Source: CBDHFQ01 sp965262565
Lineage (GTDB): Bacteria > Bacteroidota > Bacteroidia > J057
DNA length: 64,000 bases
Assembly (NCBI GenBank): GCA_965262565.1
Contig: CBDHFQ010000007.1
Coordinates: 372,001-436,000 of the forward strand
Direction of reading: 5' to 3'
The notes under the pieces were generated by a model that worked only from the letters and a program-made list of their open reading frames with translations, was not told where the DNA came from and did not search any database. Below, in pieces: positions 37,221 to 45,147 of the stretch (within the stretch, counting starts at the first letter, position 1; each line of letters opens with the position of its first letter). The position numbers were made by a program, and so were the translations under genes.

Positions 37221-37793
37221 ATGGAAGCTTTCAATCGATATTTACAACAATTTCCTCAATATCATCCTACACTATTCGATACTGCACTTCCCTATCTCTC
37301 TGTGAGGACGCTAGATGCTGGTGAACACTTGTTGAGAGCGGGAAATGTCTGTAAGCAACTCGCCCTCGTGGAAAAGGGCTTACTTAGACTATTTTACCCC
37401 ATTGATGGCAAGGAGATAACTCATTGTTTTTGTAAAGAACACACCATATCCTCTTCTTTCCGCAGCTTTCTCGCCCAACAAGCAAGTGACATATCCATTC
37501 AAGCCGTGGAACCTTCTCAACTGATCACCCTGTCCTATGAATCCTTGCAAATCTTATATCAACAAGACCCATTTTGGCAACAAGTAGGCAGATTAGCTAC
37601 AGAGAATGAACTTATCACAGCAGAATGTCATCATCGGTTTTTAAGGGATCTATCTGCCACGGAAAGATATACACACATATTGGAACATGAACAGGAATTG
37701 TTACAACGAGTTCCCCTACACTATCTAGCTTCTTACCTGCAGATCACTCCAGAGACATTGAGCAGAATCAGACATAAATTAGCCCGAACTTGA
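37221..37793 (+). CDS. Crp/Fnr-family transcriptional regulator
   Basis: The 190-residue protein has a cyclic-nucleotide-binding-like sensor domain (about 20-120; LDAGEHLLRAGNVCKQLALV, EKGLLRLFY) and a C-terminal winged helix (about 140-190). The recognition helix ITPETLSRIRHKL carries E178-x-x-S181-R182, the E-x-x-S-R signature by which FNR-type proteins read TTGAT. There is no N-terminal Cys cluster for an iron-sulphur centre, so oxygen sensing as in E. coli FNR is not implied. An exact TTGAT-N4-ATCAA site overlaps its own stop codon, 48 bp before arsM. Confidence 0.9.
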   Translation: MEAFNRYLQQFPQYHPTLFDTALPYLSVRTLDAGEHLLRAGNVCKQLALVEKGLLRLFYPIDGKEITHCFCKEHTISSSFRSFLAQQASDISIQAVEPSQLITLSYESLQILYQQDPFWQQVGRLATENELITAECHHRFLRDLSATERYTHILEHEQELLQRVPLHYLASYLQITPETLSRIRHKLART

Positions 37794-37803
37794 TCTAGAT
37801 CAA
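37790..37803. promoter_or_regulatory. FNR/Crp-type operator TTGATCTAGATCAA
   Basis: A perfect 14-bp palindrome identical to the FNR consensus TTGAT-N4-ATCAA. It includes the stop codon of the Crp/Fnr gene and is centred 55 bp upstream of the arsM start, a usual position for a class II or repressing site depending on the transcription start. The regulator encoded just before it has the cognate recognition residues, so it is the prime candidate to bind here. Confidence 0.72.
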
Positions 37804-37851
37804 TGTATCTGTGATCCTTAACAAGCAACTTTATATCCATCAATCAACTAA

Positions 37852-38697
37852 ATGATTAAACATATGGATAAGAGTTCATTAAAACAATCTCTCCTCGCAA
37901 GCTATGGTCAATTGGCTACAGAAGCAAAGAAAAGCCTTCTCTCCAAGGTTTTTCCTTGTTGTTCCGATAAAGATGAAAGGAAGCAGATAGGCCAACACAT
38001 AGGATATTCCTCGCAAGAATTACATTCAGTCCCGAAAGGTTCCAATTTAGGGGTAGGATGCGGAAATCCTTCGGCTCTGGCAGTCATGAAAGAAGGGGAA
38101 ACAGTAGTAGATTTCGGTTCGGGTGCAGGATTTGATGCATTTATTGTTGCTTCCAAAGTAGGCGAAAGAGGAACAGTGATAGGAATAGATTTGTCTCAGG
38201 AAATGATTGACCTGGCCAGGGCAAATGCTCTTAAAGGTAATTATGCTCATGTGGAATTTATACATGGAGACATTGAGCAAGTGCCTCTTGACGATAACAT
38301 GGCTGATCATATTATTTCAAATTGCGTCATCAATTTATCTTTTCACAAATCCACCGTTTTTAAGGAAGCGTATAGAATTCTGAAACCTGGGGGCACCTTA
38401 TCTATTAGCGATATGGTCCTGGAAAAAGAGCTTCCTCCGTTTATCAAAAATGCTTTGGCAGGATATGTTGCATGTATTTCCGGAACAGAACGCGAAGAAG
38501 ATTACATAAGGTATGCTAGAGAAGCTGGCTTTACAGAAATAAACATTATCTCCAAAGCTCAATTTCCCCTCGAATTGATGTTGACAGATCCCCAATTATC
38601 CAAGCTAGCCCAAACGCTGGGGATAAGTTTGAATAGTCAGGAAGCAAAAAAGCTAGCTTCCAACGTAAGTAGTATTTCTATGAGGGCAAAAAAATAA
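37852..38697 (+). CDS. arsM: Arsenite S-adenosylmethionine methyltransferase
   Basis: The 281-residue protein has the SAM-binding core VVDFGSGAGFDAF and VIGIDLSQEMIDLA and the conserved ArsM context GVGCGNPSALAVMKEGETV. The four Cys positions used to bind As(III) all have candidates: C36/C37 (FPCCSD), C70 (GVGCGNP), C158 (SNCVINL) and C208 (YVACISGT). It should methylate arsenite to volatile or exportable methylarsenicals in the cytoplasm. No arsenic pump or reductase is nearby. It follows the Crp/Fnr gene by 58 bp with an FNR-type site in the gap. A second Met at residue 5 could also start the protein. Confidence 0.9.
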   Translation: MIKHMDKSSLKQSLLASYGQLATEAKKSLLSKVFPCCSDKDERKQIGQHIGYSSQELHSVPKGSNLGVGCGNPSALAVMKEGETVVDFGSGAGFDAFIVASKVGERGTVIGIDLSQEMIDLARANALKGNYAHVEFIHGDIEQVPLDDNMADHIISNCVINLSFHKSTVFKEAYRILKPGGTLSISDMVLEKELPPFIKNALAGYVACISGTEREEDYIRYAREAGFTEINIISKAQFPLELMLTDPQLSKLAQTLGISLNSQEAKKLASNVSSISMRAKK

Positions 38698-38790
38698 CTA
38701 CATTATTCTTGGACTACGGTTCTGCTATATTAATAGATTTTGGAGCTGCTGCTCTATTCCAGGATTATTAAAAGGCCATATATCTTAAAA

Positions 38791-40101
38791 ATGCGTCCTA
38801 CTGCTTTTTTGCTTATTCTTTGTGTACTATCAGCACGAGAAATGTACTCCCAGACAAGATATGTAACCGTTGATAGTACCGATATCTGGGTTAATATTAG
38901 AGGAATAGAGGAGAGAAAAACAGGACAACCTCTCATTGTATTTGAAAGTGGACTTGGAACACCGATGGACAATTGGGATAGCATCTTAGAAGGAGTGAAG
39001 ACATTGGCCCCTATCCTCACATATGATCGCCCTGGCATAGGAAAATCTGAGGCCGATCATGAAATGCCTACCATCAAACATGTCGCAGATAAATTGGTCA
39101 ACATCCTACATTCACTTGAGCTGGAGCCACCTTATATATTAGTAGGACATTCGTTGGGGGGAGCATATGTTAGAGGCTTTGCTACTCATTATCCTGAATT
39201 ATTAGCGGGTCTTGTGATCATTGATCCAGCTGATTTTACTGAGACCCAGGAAAATAAAAGGGATTATTATGAAGTATTGGGCTGGGATGATGAAAAGATA
39301 GATGAAGTGCTGGAGAAGATCGAAAAAGGATTAATGAGCAGAAGGAAAAATAGACCAACATCCATACAGGAAGAAAGTAGGGTATTGGCCGAATTAAGGA
39401 AGACTGATTTTGAAGAAATTAGGCAACATCCACTTCCTAATATCCCCATTCATATTATTACAGGAGGAAGATTTGATATGCCAATAGAGATGAGATCAAA
39501 GGAATATGATGAAGAAGCTATATTCAGATCAAAGATGAAACATAGGGTAGCCAGATGGACAGATGTAATACAATCTGTAGATAAAGGAATGCTACTGTAC
39601 AGTGGAGATGCAGGTCATTTTGTGCATATAGATGATCCGGATTTAGTAATATCCAGTATTAAGATCGTTTTGCAGGACTATGAGAAAATGACGAAGAAAG
39701 ATCAACATCCAAACATAAGTCAAGAAACATTAAAGGAATCCATCCATCGGTTCAACAAAGCTTTTGAGGAAGGAGATGTAACAGTGCTTGAAACAATGAT
39801 CACTTCAAATTATGTACATACAAATGGTCATTCAAAAGCTATTAGAAAACAAGACTGGCTTAATTATTTAACGAAAAGGCAGGAGGACATAGATGCAGGA
39901 AAGCTTAACATTATTTCATACGAAATGGATGAAGTAGAAATTGAGATGTATGGACATACCGCCATTGTCACTGGAAAAATCAAGGTATCAAGCAGAAACA
40001 AACATCAACTACAAGAGAATGAATATAGAGTAACGAATATTTGGGTATATGAATCAGATCAATGGAAAAGAGCTGGCTTTCACGATGGGAAAATAAGATA
40101 A
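38791..40101 (+). CDS. Secreted alpha/beta hydrolase fused to a SnoaL/DUF4440-like domain
   Basis: From ATG 38791 the protein has 436 residues with a signal peptide ending MYSQ; upstream codons of the longer frame begin at TTG. Residues 25-300 form an alpha/beta hydrolase: TYDRPGIGKSE, nucleophile elbow VGHSLGGAYVRG, and a late GDAGHFVHIDDP carrying the catalytic His. The last 125 residues (LKESIHRFNKAFEEGDVTVL, MITSNYVHTNGHS, VTNIWVYESDQWKRAGFHDG) match the NTF2-like DUF4440/SnoaL fold. Such a fusion may bind a ligand or oligomerise. The substrate is unknown and the location is periplasmic. Confidence 0.85.
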   Translation: MRPTAFLLILCVLSAREMYSQTRYVTVDSTDIWVNIRGIEERKTGQPLIVFESGLGTPMDNWDSILEGVKTLAPILTYDRPGIGKSEADHEMPTIKHVADKLVNILHSLELEPPYILVGHSLGGAYVRGFATHYPELLAGLVIIDPADFTETQENKRDYYEVLGWDDEKIDEVLEKIEKGLMSRRKNRPTSIQEESRVLAELRKTDFEEIRQHPLPNIPIHIITGGRFDMPIEMRSKEYDEEAIFRSKMKHRVARWTDVIQSVDKGMLLYSGDAGHFVHIDDPDLVISSIKIVLQDYEKMTKKDQHPNISQETLKESIHRFNKAFEEGDVTVLETMITSNYVHTNGHSKAIRKQDWLNYLTKRQEDIDAGKLNIISYEMDEVEIEMYGHTAIVTGKIKVSSRNKHQLQENEYRVTNIWVYESDQWKRAGFHDGKIR

Positions 40102-40404
40102 TCACTAACTTCATTACTCATATGTAATAGACTGAACCTACTCTTACAGATAATCTACATCGAGCATTATCAAATCTGACACAAAAGATAATTCTGAGAG
40201 ATGTTTAATTCAGTAATAGGATAGGTTGACCATGTTCCTTCAAGTCCAAAATCATTCGATTTTTGGGCTAAATTTTTCAGCGGACCATTCCCCTCCATGT
40301 TAGGATGAGAAGCATGGCATAATAAGCATTAGCTTCTCTAATCATCCATATTTTGTTTGGAAGTAAGCCAAAGATTTACATACTTTGAAATACAAAGTAC
40401 TTTA
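40102..40404. other. Intergenic region with weak terminator and an operator at its right edge
   Basis: CCAAAATC (40246-40253) pairs with GATTTTTGG (40258-40266) with one bulge and is followed by CTAAATTTTT, a weak terminator for the hydrolase gene. The right end holds the TACTTTG-N5-CAAAGTA operator. No gene is supported; the open frame entering from 40357 begins with TTG and its first 16 codons lie in the operator. Confidence 0.45.
40381..40403. promoter_or_regulatory. Operator copy 1: TACTTTG-AAATA-CAAAGTA
   Basis: Perfect 7-bp inverted arms TACTTTG (40381-40387) and CAAAGTA (40393-40399) with a 5-bp spacer. The right arm also belongs to a second dyad, AAAGTACTTT (40394-40403), so three half-sites overlap. 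It ends just before the ATG at 40405. The same arrangement recurs before uppS at 41377-41400, which makes chance unlikely. Confidence 0.75.
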
Positions 40405-41019
40405 ATGGAGCCACAAAAATATATTGAGGATCTCAAAGAGATAAAGGAGATTATGCATCGCTCATCGAGGTTTCTTTCCTTAAGTGGGTGGTCTGGTGTA
40501 TCTACTGGAATTATTGGATTATTAACCGCCTATGTTGCTTATTTAATTGTCTATAATGATCCTGCTTATACGAGTTATCAACGAATTATGCTCAGTGCTG
40601 AGCAACTCACTCAATTTCTATCTATCGCTGGATTAGCTATTGCATTAGCTATAATTATTGGCATATACTTTACCACTCGCGAAACCAAAAAGAAAAAACT
40701 GGTCATTTGGGATTATCAATCTAAAAGATTACTCATTCACCTTTTCATTCCTTTGGTCGCAGGAGGATTAGTATGTTTAAAGTTGTTACTCGAAGGATAT
40801 GCTGGACTCCTCCCTCCTATCAGTTTGATTTTTTATGGACTAGGGCTCTTAAACGCTAGCAAATACACCTTGGAAGAAGTACGAACATTGGGGTTATTGA
40901 ATATCATCTTAGGATTGTTATCCATGTACGCAATTTCCTATGGATTGTGGTTGTGGGCTGTAGGATTTGGCTTATTGCATATCATTTTTGGGCTGGTAAA
41001 ATTGAAGGATAAATCGTGA
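40405..41019 (+). CDS. Multi-span membrane protein, unknown function
   Basis: From ATG 40405 the product has 204 residues. An amphipathic helix (YIEDLKEIKEIMHRSSRFLS) precedes six predicted membrane segments (for example GVSTGIIGLLTAYVAYLIV and LFIPLVAGGLVCLKLLLEGY). This N-terminal DLKEI...RSSRF pattern recurs in Bacteroidota membrane proteins encoded with a small winged-helix regulator, as here. Its stop codon overlaps the GTG start of the regulator gene (GTGA). The operator in front suggests repression by that regulator. Function unknown. Confidence 0.8.
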   Translation: MEPQKYIEDLKEIKEIMHRSSRFLSLSGWSGVSTGIIGLLTAYVAYLIVYNDPAYTSYQRIMLSAEQLTQFLSIAGLAIALAIIIGIYFTTRETKKKKLVIWDYQSKRLLIHLFIPLVAGGLVCLKLLLEGYAGLLPPISLIFYGLGLLNASKYTLEEVRTLGLLNIILGLLSMYAISYGLWLWAVGFGLLHIIFGLVKLKDKS

Positions 41020-41357
41020 AGGAATTACTGAAAGATTTAAATAAAGCTTTTGAAAATAAAATTCGATTGGGAATTATGTCAGCTTTAATGGTGAATGAAC
41101 ATGTGGACTTCAACTCGTTGAAATCTTTGCTGGATGTAACGGATGGAAACTTGGCGAGCCATCTGAAGACACTGGAAAAGTACAAATACATCCATTTTGT
41201 GAAAGAATTTTTAGGTAGAAAACCTAACACAAAATATTTCGCCACTGAAGAAGGAAAAGATGCTTTTAAGAAGCATATAAACGCTATAGAACAATTACTG
41301 AAAGTTACTTCAGAGGCTAAAAATACCACCAACCAACAAACAGACACTACTGAATAA
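41016..41357 (+). CDS. Small winged-helix transcriptional regulator (HTH_34-like)
   Basis: The protein has 113 residues, starting at GTG 41016, which overlaps the preceding stop by 4 bp. The domain reads NKIRLGIMSALMVNEHVDF, then LLDVTDGNLASHLKTLEKYK and GRKPNTKYFATEEGKDAFKK. This is the winged helix of the ArsR/MarR-like group that Pfam calls HTH_34 (transcriptional regulators with a DGNLASHLKxLE recognition helix). It has no sensor domain. Two identical inverted repeats flank its operon, one before the membrane-protein gene and one 20 bp after its own stop before uppS. It is the obvious candidate to bind both. Confidence 0.9.
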   Translation: MKELLKDLNKAFENKIRLGIMSALMVNEHVDFNSLKSLLDVTDGNLASHLKTLEKYKYIHFVKEFLGRKPNTKYFATEEGKDAFKKHINAIEQLLKVTSEAKNTTNQQTDTTE

Positions 41358-41376
41358 CAAAAAATTTTTACATATT

Positions 41377-41400
41377 TACTTTGAATCACAAAGTACTTTA
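41377..41400. promoter_or_regulatory. Operator copy 2: TACTTTG-AATCA-CAAAGTA before uppS
   Basis: Arms TACTTTG (41377-41383) and CAAAGTA (41389-41395) with a 5-bp spacer, again followed by CTTTA to make the overlapping dyad AAAGTACTTTA. It has the same spacing and trailing half-site as the copy at 40381. It lies 11-34 bp before the ATG at 41411, so a bound regulator would cover the promoter or ribosome entry of uppS. Confidence 0.75.
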
Positions 41401-41410
41401 TCTTATTCTT

Positions 41411-42160
41411 ATGATTAATCAGACAATGTTAATTGACACACAGAACATCCCCAAACATGTAGCAATTATTATGGATGGTAACGGTAGATGGGCTCAAATC
41501 AGAGGAAAAAATCGCCTTTATGGCCATAAAGAAGGCGTATCGTCCGTTCGGCAGGTAGTAGAAGCAGCCGCAGAAATGGGCGTAGAATATTTGACTCTTT
41601 ACGCATTCTCTACCGAAAACTGGAATCGCCCGAAAGGAGAGGTACTTGGCTTAATGAAATTGTTGACCTTAGCTATAGCCAACGAAACGAAAAAATTGAA
41701 TGAACATCATGTTCGGTTGCATACCATAGGAAACACTAATGCTCTTCCCTCCGATCTACAGAAACAATTGAAAGATTCCGTACATACATTGTCCAAGAAC
41801 ACAGGATTGAAGCTGATATTAGCCCTGAGCTATGGTGGAAGATGGGAGCTAATCAATACGATGAAACAAATGTGCAGGGATGCCAAAAGTGGAGCTCTAG
41901 ATCCTGAATGTATTGATAATGAGCTAGTAGAAGCTTACCTTACAACCCATACCATTCCCGATCCTGACTTGCTCATTCGGACCAGTGGAGAACAAAGAAT
42001 TAGTAATTTTCTTCTATGGCAACTTGCCTATACTGAATTCTATTTCACTCCTGTTCTATGGCCGGATTTTAGAAAGAAGCATCTTCAGGAAGCTATCAAG
42101 GATTTCCAGGTAAGAAACCGACGATTTGGAAAAGTATGTGAACCTGTCGCTATTCTTTGA
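41411..42160 (+). CDS. uppS: Isoprenyl transferase (undecaprenyl diphosphate synthase family)
   Basis: Starts at ATG 41411 or 41426; the longer frame begins with TTG inside the operator and is rejected. The family signature is complete: IPKHVAIIMDGNGRWA with the catalytic Asp, GHKEGVSSVRQVVE, YLTLYAFSTENWNRP, LALSYGGRWE and DLLIRTSGEQRISNFLLWQL. The enzyme condenses isopentenyl diphosphate onto farnesyl diphosphate to make the lipid carrier for peptidoglycan and glycan export, at the inner face of the membrane. No cdsA, bamA or other usual neighbour is present, so it may be a second, regulated copy. A Rho-independent terminator follows at 42236. Confidence 0.93.
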   Translation: MINQTMLIDTQNIPKHVAIIMDGNGRWAQIRGKNRLYGHKEGVSSVRQVVEAAAEMGVEYLTLYAFSTENWNRPKGEVLGLMKLLTLAIANETKKLNEHHVRLHTIGNTNALPSDLQKQLKDSVHTLSKNTGLKLILALSYGGRWELINTMKQMCRDAKSGALDPECIDNELVEAYLTTHTIPDPDLLIRTSGEQRISNFLLWQLAYTEFYFTPVLWPDFRKKHLQEAIKDFQVRNRRFGKVCEPVAIL

Positions 42161-42235
42161 CCTAGCATCTCCAATAATGCATTGAATACATATTGCTTAA
42201 CTTTTTAACTATTTTTAGTTTATCACCTACTTGAT

Positions 42236-42280
42236 TTCTTTGGGATGAACCTTTCAGGATTTATTCCCAAAGAATTTTTT
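42236..42280 (+). terminator. Rho-independent terminator after uppS
   Basis: Perfect 10-bp stem TTCTTTGGGA (42236-42245) with TCCCAAAGAA (42265-42274), 19-nt loop, followed directly by TTTTTT (42275-42280). It lies 76 bp after the uppS stop and isolates uppS from the AAA gene at 42404. Confidence 0.8.
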
Positions 42281-42403
42281 ACATTGCTTATTTAAGAACA
42301 ATGATCCGTTCTATCAGCTCGTTTAGCATGAGGATAGACGTACCTTAACCATACGATACAAATAGGATTTCAACAGTAAATTCGACAAACTGAATTGAAG
42401 AAT

Positions 42404-43711
42404 ATGAACGAAAGCACTATCGAAAGTCTCAAAAACGCACTACAACATTCTCCAGACAATATCCCCTTGAGACAGTTACTGGCTGAAAACTTACTTCAAC
42501 TCAACAGACTGGAGGAAGCAGAGAATGAGTATAAATTGATTCTTCAACAGAAGGATGACCTGAAAGCTAAATTGGGATTAGCTAACATATTCTTTCTTAA
42601 AGAGCATTTTTCTGCCTGTAATCTTATCCTCGAAGAACTGATAGATCGGGGAATACAACAAGCGGACGTTTTCACGCTTTACGCCAAAGCGCTTTTGAAA
42701 GAACATGCCGTGAGTAAAGCTATTGAATATTACCAAAAAGCGCTGGAGATAGACCCTTCCAGTTACGATGAAGAGCTGGAGAACAACCTGAAAATACGTC
42801 GACAAGAAGAAGTAGTAGAAGAGGAAGAATATTTGGATCAACGGTTTATTCAAACACCTGACATAAATTTTTCTGATGTTGGTGGGATGGATTCGGTGAA
42901 AAAGGAAATTGAGTTAAAAATCATTAAGCCATCCTTACATCCCGAACTCTACAAAGCATATGGGAAAAAAATAGGGGGAGGAATTTTAATGTTCGGACCT
43001 CCTGGTTGTGGTAAAACGTATATCGCTAAAGCAACAGCAGGTCAGGTAAACGCGAAGTTTATTAGTGTAGGACTACACGACATTCTGGATTTATGGGTTG
43101 GGAATAGCGAAAAAAATTTACATGACATATTCGAACTGGCACGGCAACACCAACCTTGTGTTCTTTTTATTGATGAAATAGATGCCTTAGGAGCCAGTAG
43201 AAGTGATATGAAGCAATCTGTAGGCAGACATCTCATCAATCAATTTTTACAGGAATTGGATGGCATAGATAATGACAATGAAGGAGTACTTATATTAGGT
43301 GCAACAAATGCCCCTTGGAACTTAGACCCAGCTTTTAGAAGACCCGGCCGGTTTGATAGAATCATTTTTGTTCCTCCTCCAGACGAAGCCACAAGAGCAT
43401 CTATCCTTAAACTAAAATTGAAAGATAAACCCACCACCAAGATCGAATTTGCTCAAATTGCAAGGAAAATAAAGAATTATTCTGGTGCGGATATAGATGC
43501 ATTGATTGACATTGCGATAGAAAGTAAACTGGCAGCTTCATTCGCAGATGGAATACCCAAACCTATTGACACTAAAGATCTGTTAGCGGCCTCTAAAAAA
43601 CATAAACCCAGTACTCAGGAATGGTTTATGACCGCTAAAAATTTTGCTATGTTTGCCAATGATTCCGGCCTTTATGATGACATACTAACATACCTGAAGA
43701 TCAAAAAATAA
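42404..43711 (+). CDS. TPR-AAA+ ATPase (CDC48/FtsH-like AAA domain)
   Basis: From ATG 42404 (the longer frame starts at TTG three codons earlier) the protein has 435 residues. Residues 1-130 are TPR repeats (LEEAENEYKLILQQKDD, AIEYYQKALEIDPSS). An acidic linker leads to one AAA domain: Walker A FGPPGCGKTYIA near 197, Walker B CVLFIDEIDALG near 253, and the second region of homology NAPWNLDPAFRRPGRFDR with both arginines. A helical lid follows. There is no protease domain or membrane helix, so it probably acts as an unfoldase or remodeller with the TPRs recruiting substrate. The TPR membrane protein starts 1 bp after its stop. Confidence 0.9.
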   Translation: MNESTIESLKNALQHSPDNIPLRQLLAENLLQLNRLEEAENEYKLILQQKDDLKAKLGLANIFFLKEHFSACNLILEELIDRGIQQADVFTLYAKALLKEHAVSKAIEYYQKALEIDPSSYDEELENNLKIRRQEEVVEEEEYLDQRFIQTPDINFSDVGGMDSVKKEIELKIIKPSLHPELYKAYGKKIGGGILMFGPPGCGKTYIAKATAGQVNAKFISVGLHDILDLWVGNSEKNLHDIFELARQHQPCVLFIDEIDALGASRSDMKQSVGRHLINQFLQELDGIDNDNEGVLILGATNAPWNLDPAFRRPGRFDRIIFVPPPDEATRASILKLKLKDKPTTKIEFAQIARKIKNYSGADIDALIDIAIESKLAASFADGIPKPIDTKDLLAASKKHKPSTQEWFMTAKNFAMFANDSGLYDDILTYLKIKK

Positions 43712-43712
43712 T

Positions 43713-44969
43713 ATGAACCAAGACCATATATTATCCAAAATTGACATCCTGATCCAGCAACAAAAATATGGGGAAGCGGAGCGAATACTGAGAGAATTGC
43801 TGGCCAAGGAACCTAACAATATCTATTTTCTTTCATTGTTGGCAGAAGTCCATTTACAGCAGGAGAATTTTGAAGTAGCTGAAAAGATAATCGAAAATGC
43901 TATAGGACAATCACCTGAAAATTCCCATTTATTCTTTATCAAAGCTCGCATAGCGATTGAGCAAGAAACATATGATATGGCCGAACAGAATATTGAGGAA
44001 GCGATTAGACTAGCACCTTATACAGCAGATTATTATGCCTTTTTGGCTCATATTAAACTATCGAGAAAGCAATTTGCAAAAGCCCTTGAACTGGCCAATA
44101 AAGCCCTGGAAATTGATGCTGAAAATTTATTGGGGCTAAACACCAGGAGTTCTGCCTTACTTAAACTAAATAAAAAAGAAGCTTCCTTTGAAACTATTGA
44201 AGGTGCGTTAAAAGAGGACCCTAATAATCCATATACGCATACGAATTATGGTTGGATGTTACTTGAAAAAGGTAACCACAAAAAGGCATTGATCCATTTT
44301 AAAGAGGCATTGCAAAATGATCCAAATTTTGAATATGCTCAATCTGGTTTGTTGGAAGCTTTAAAAGCAGGTAATCCCATTTATAGATTATTTTTAGCTT
44401 ATGCCTTTTTCATGAGCAACTTAACCTCAAAATATCAATGGGGAGTAATTATCGGATTTTATATTGGCTTTAGAATTTTAAGGAGTATCGCCAGAAATAA
44501 CCAAGCATTAGAACCTTATTTGACTCCTTTGATCATCTTTCTTGCATTGGTCGCATTTTCCACCTGGGTGATTAATCCTATCAGCAATTTATTTCTACGC
44601 TTCAATAAATATGGTCAATTACTTCTGGATACAAAGGAAAAATTGAGTTCTAATTTCGTCGCTGGCAGTTTTCTTCTATTTATCCTTGGCATCGTCCTAT
44701 ACCTTTTCACCCAAGATGAAAAGTTTATGACTATTACTATCTATGGCTTTAGCATGATGTTACCATTTAGTGTGATGTTTACTCCTTCGAAATATAAATA
44801 TTCATTGCTCATCTATACCGTGGTAATGGCATTTATAGGAATTCTAGCTATTGGTATTACTTTTTCGACAGGAGAACTTTTTAATCCATTTACAGGCGTC
44901 TATCTATTTGGATTTATAGCTTTCCAATGGGTGGCAAATTTGTTAATCATTAAAGAAGATAATCGTTAG
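43713..44969 (+). CDS. TPR-repeat integral membrane protein
   Basis: The 418-residue protein has an N-terminal TPR domain (about 1-215; YGEAERILRELLAKEPNN, AKALELANKALEIDAEN, KKALIHFKEALQNDPN) and no signal peptide, so the TPRs face the cytoplasm. Five or six membrane helices follow in the C-terminal half (about 228-415). It begins 1 bp after the TPR-AAA gene, so the two are one transcription and probably one functional unit, for instance a membrane docking platform for the ATPase. No enzymatic motif is seen in the membrane part. Unnamed family. Confidence 0.82.
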   Translation: MNQDHILSKIDILIQQQKYGEAERILRELLAKEPNNIYFLSLLAEVHLQQENFEVAEKIIENAIGQSPENSHLFFIKARIAIEQETYDMAEQNIEEAIRLAPYTADYYAFLAHIKLSRKQFAKALELANKALEIDAENLLGLNTRSSALLKLNKKEASFETIEGALKEDPNNPYTHTNYGWMLLEKGNHKKALIHFKEALQNDPNFEYAQSGLLEALKAGNPIYRLFLAYAFFMSNLTSKYQWGVIIGFYIGFRILRSIARNNQALEPYLTPLIIFLALVAFSTWVINPISNLFLRFNKYGQLLLDTKEKLSSNFVAGSFLLFILGIVLYLFTQDEKFMTITIYGFSMMLPFSVMFTPSKYKYSLLIYTVVMAFIGILAIGITFSTGELFNPFTGVYLFGFIAFQWVANLLIIKEDNR

Positions 44970-45147
44970 CGATTTCTATTTTTTAAGGGAATTATTTGAA
45001 CCATTCGTTACAAAAAAATTGGCAACTTAAGAATGATTATATTTTCCCATTTTCTGGTCGATATGTTTAGTTTATCTGTCCCTGCTTTTTTGGATCTGTT
45101 TGAAGCCACTTTTTAATCCTCGGACATTGGCACAATTCTTCAAGCTA

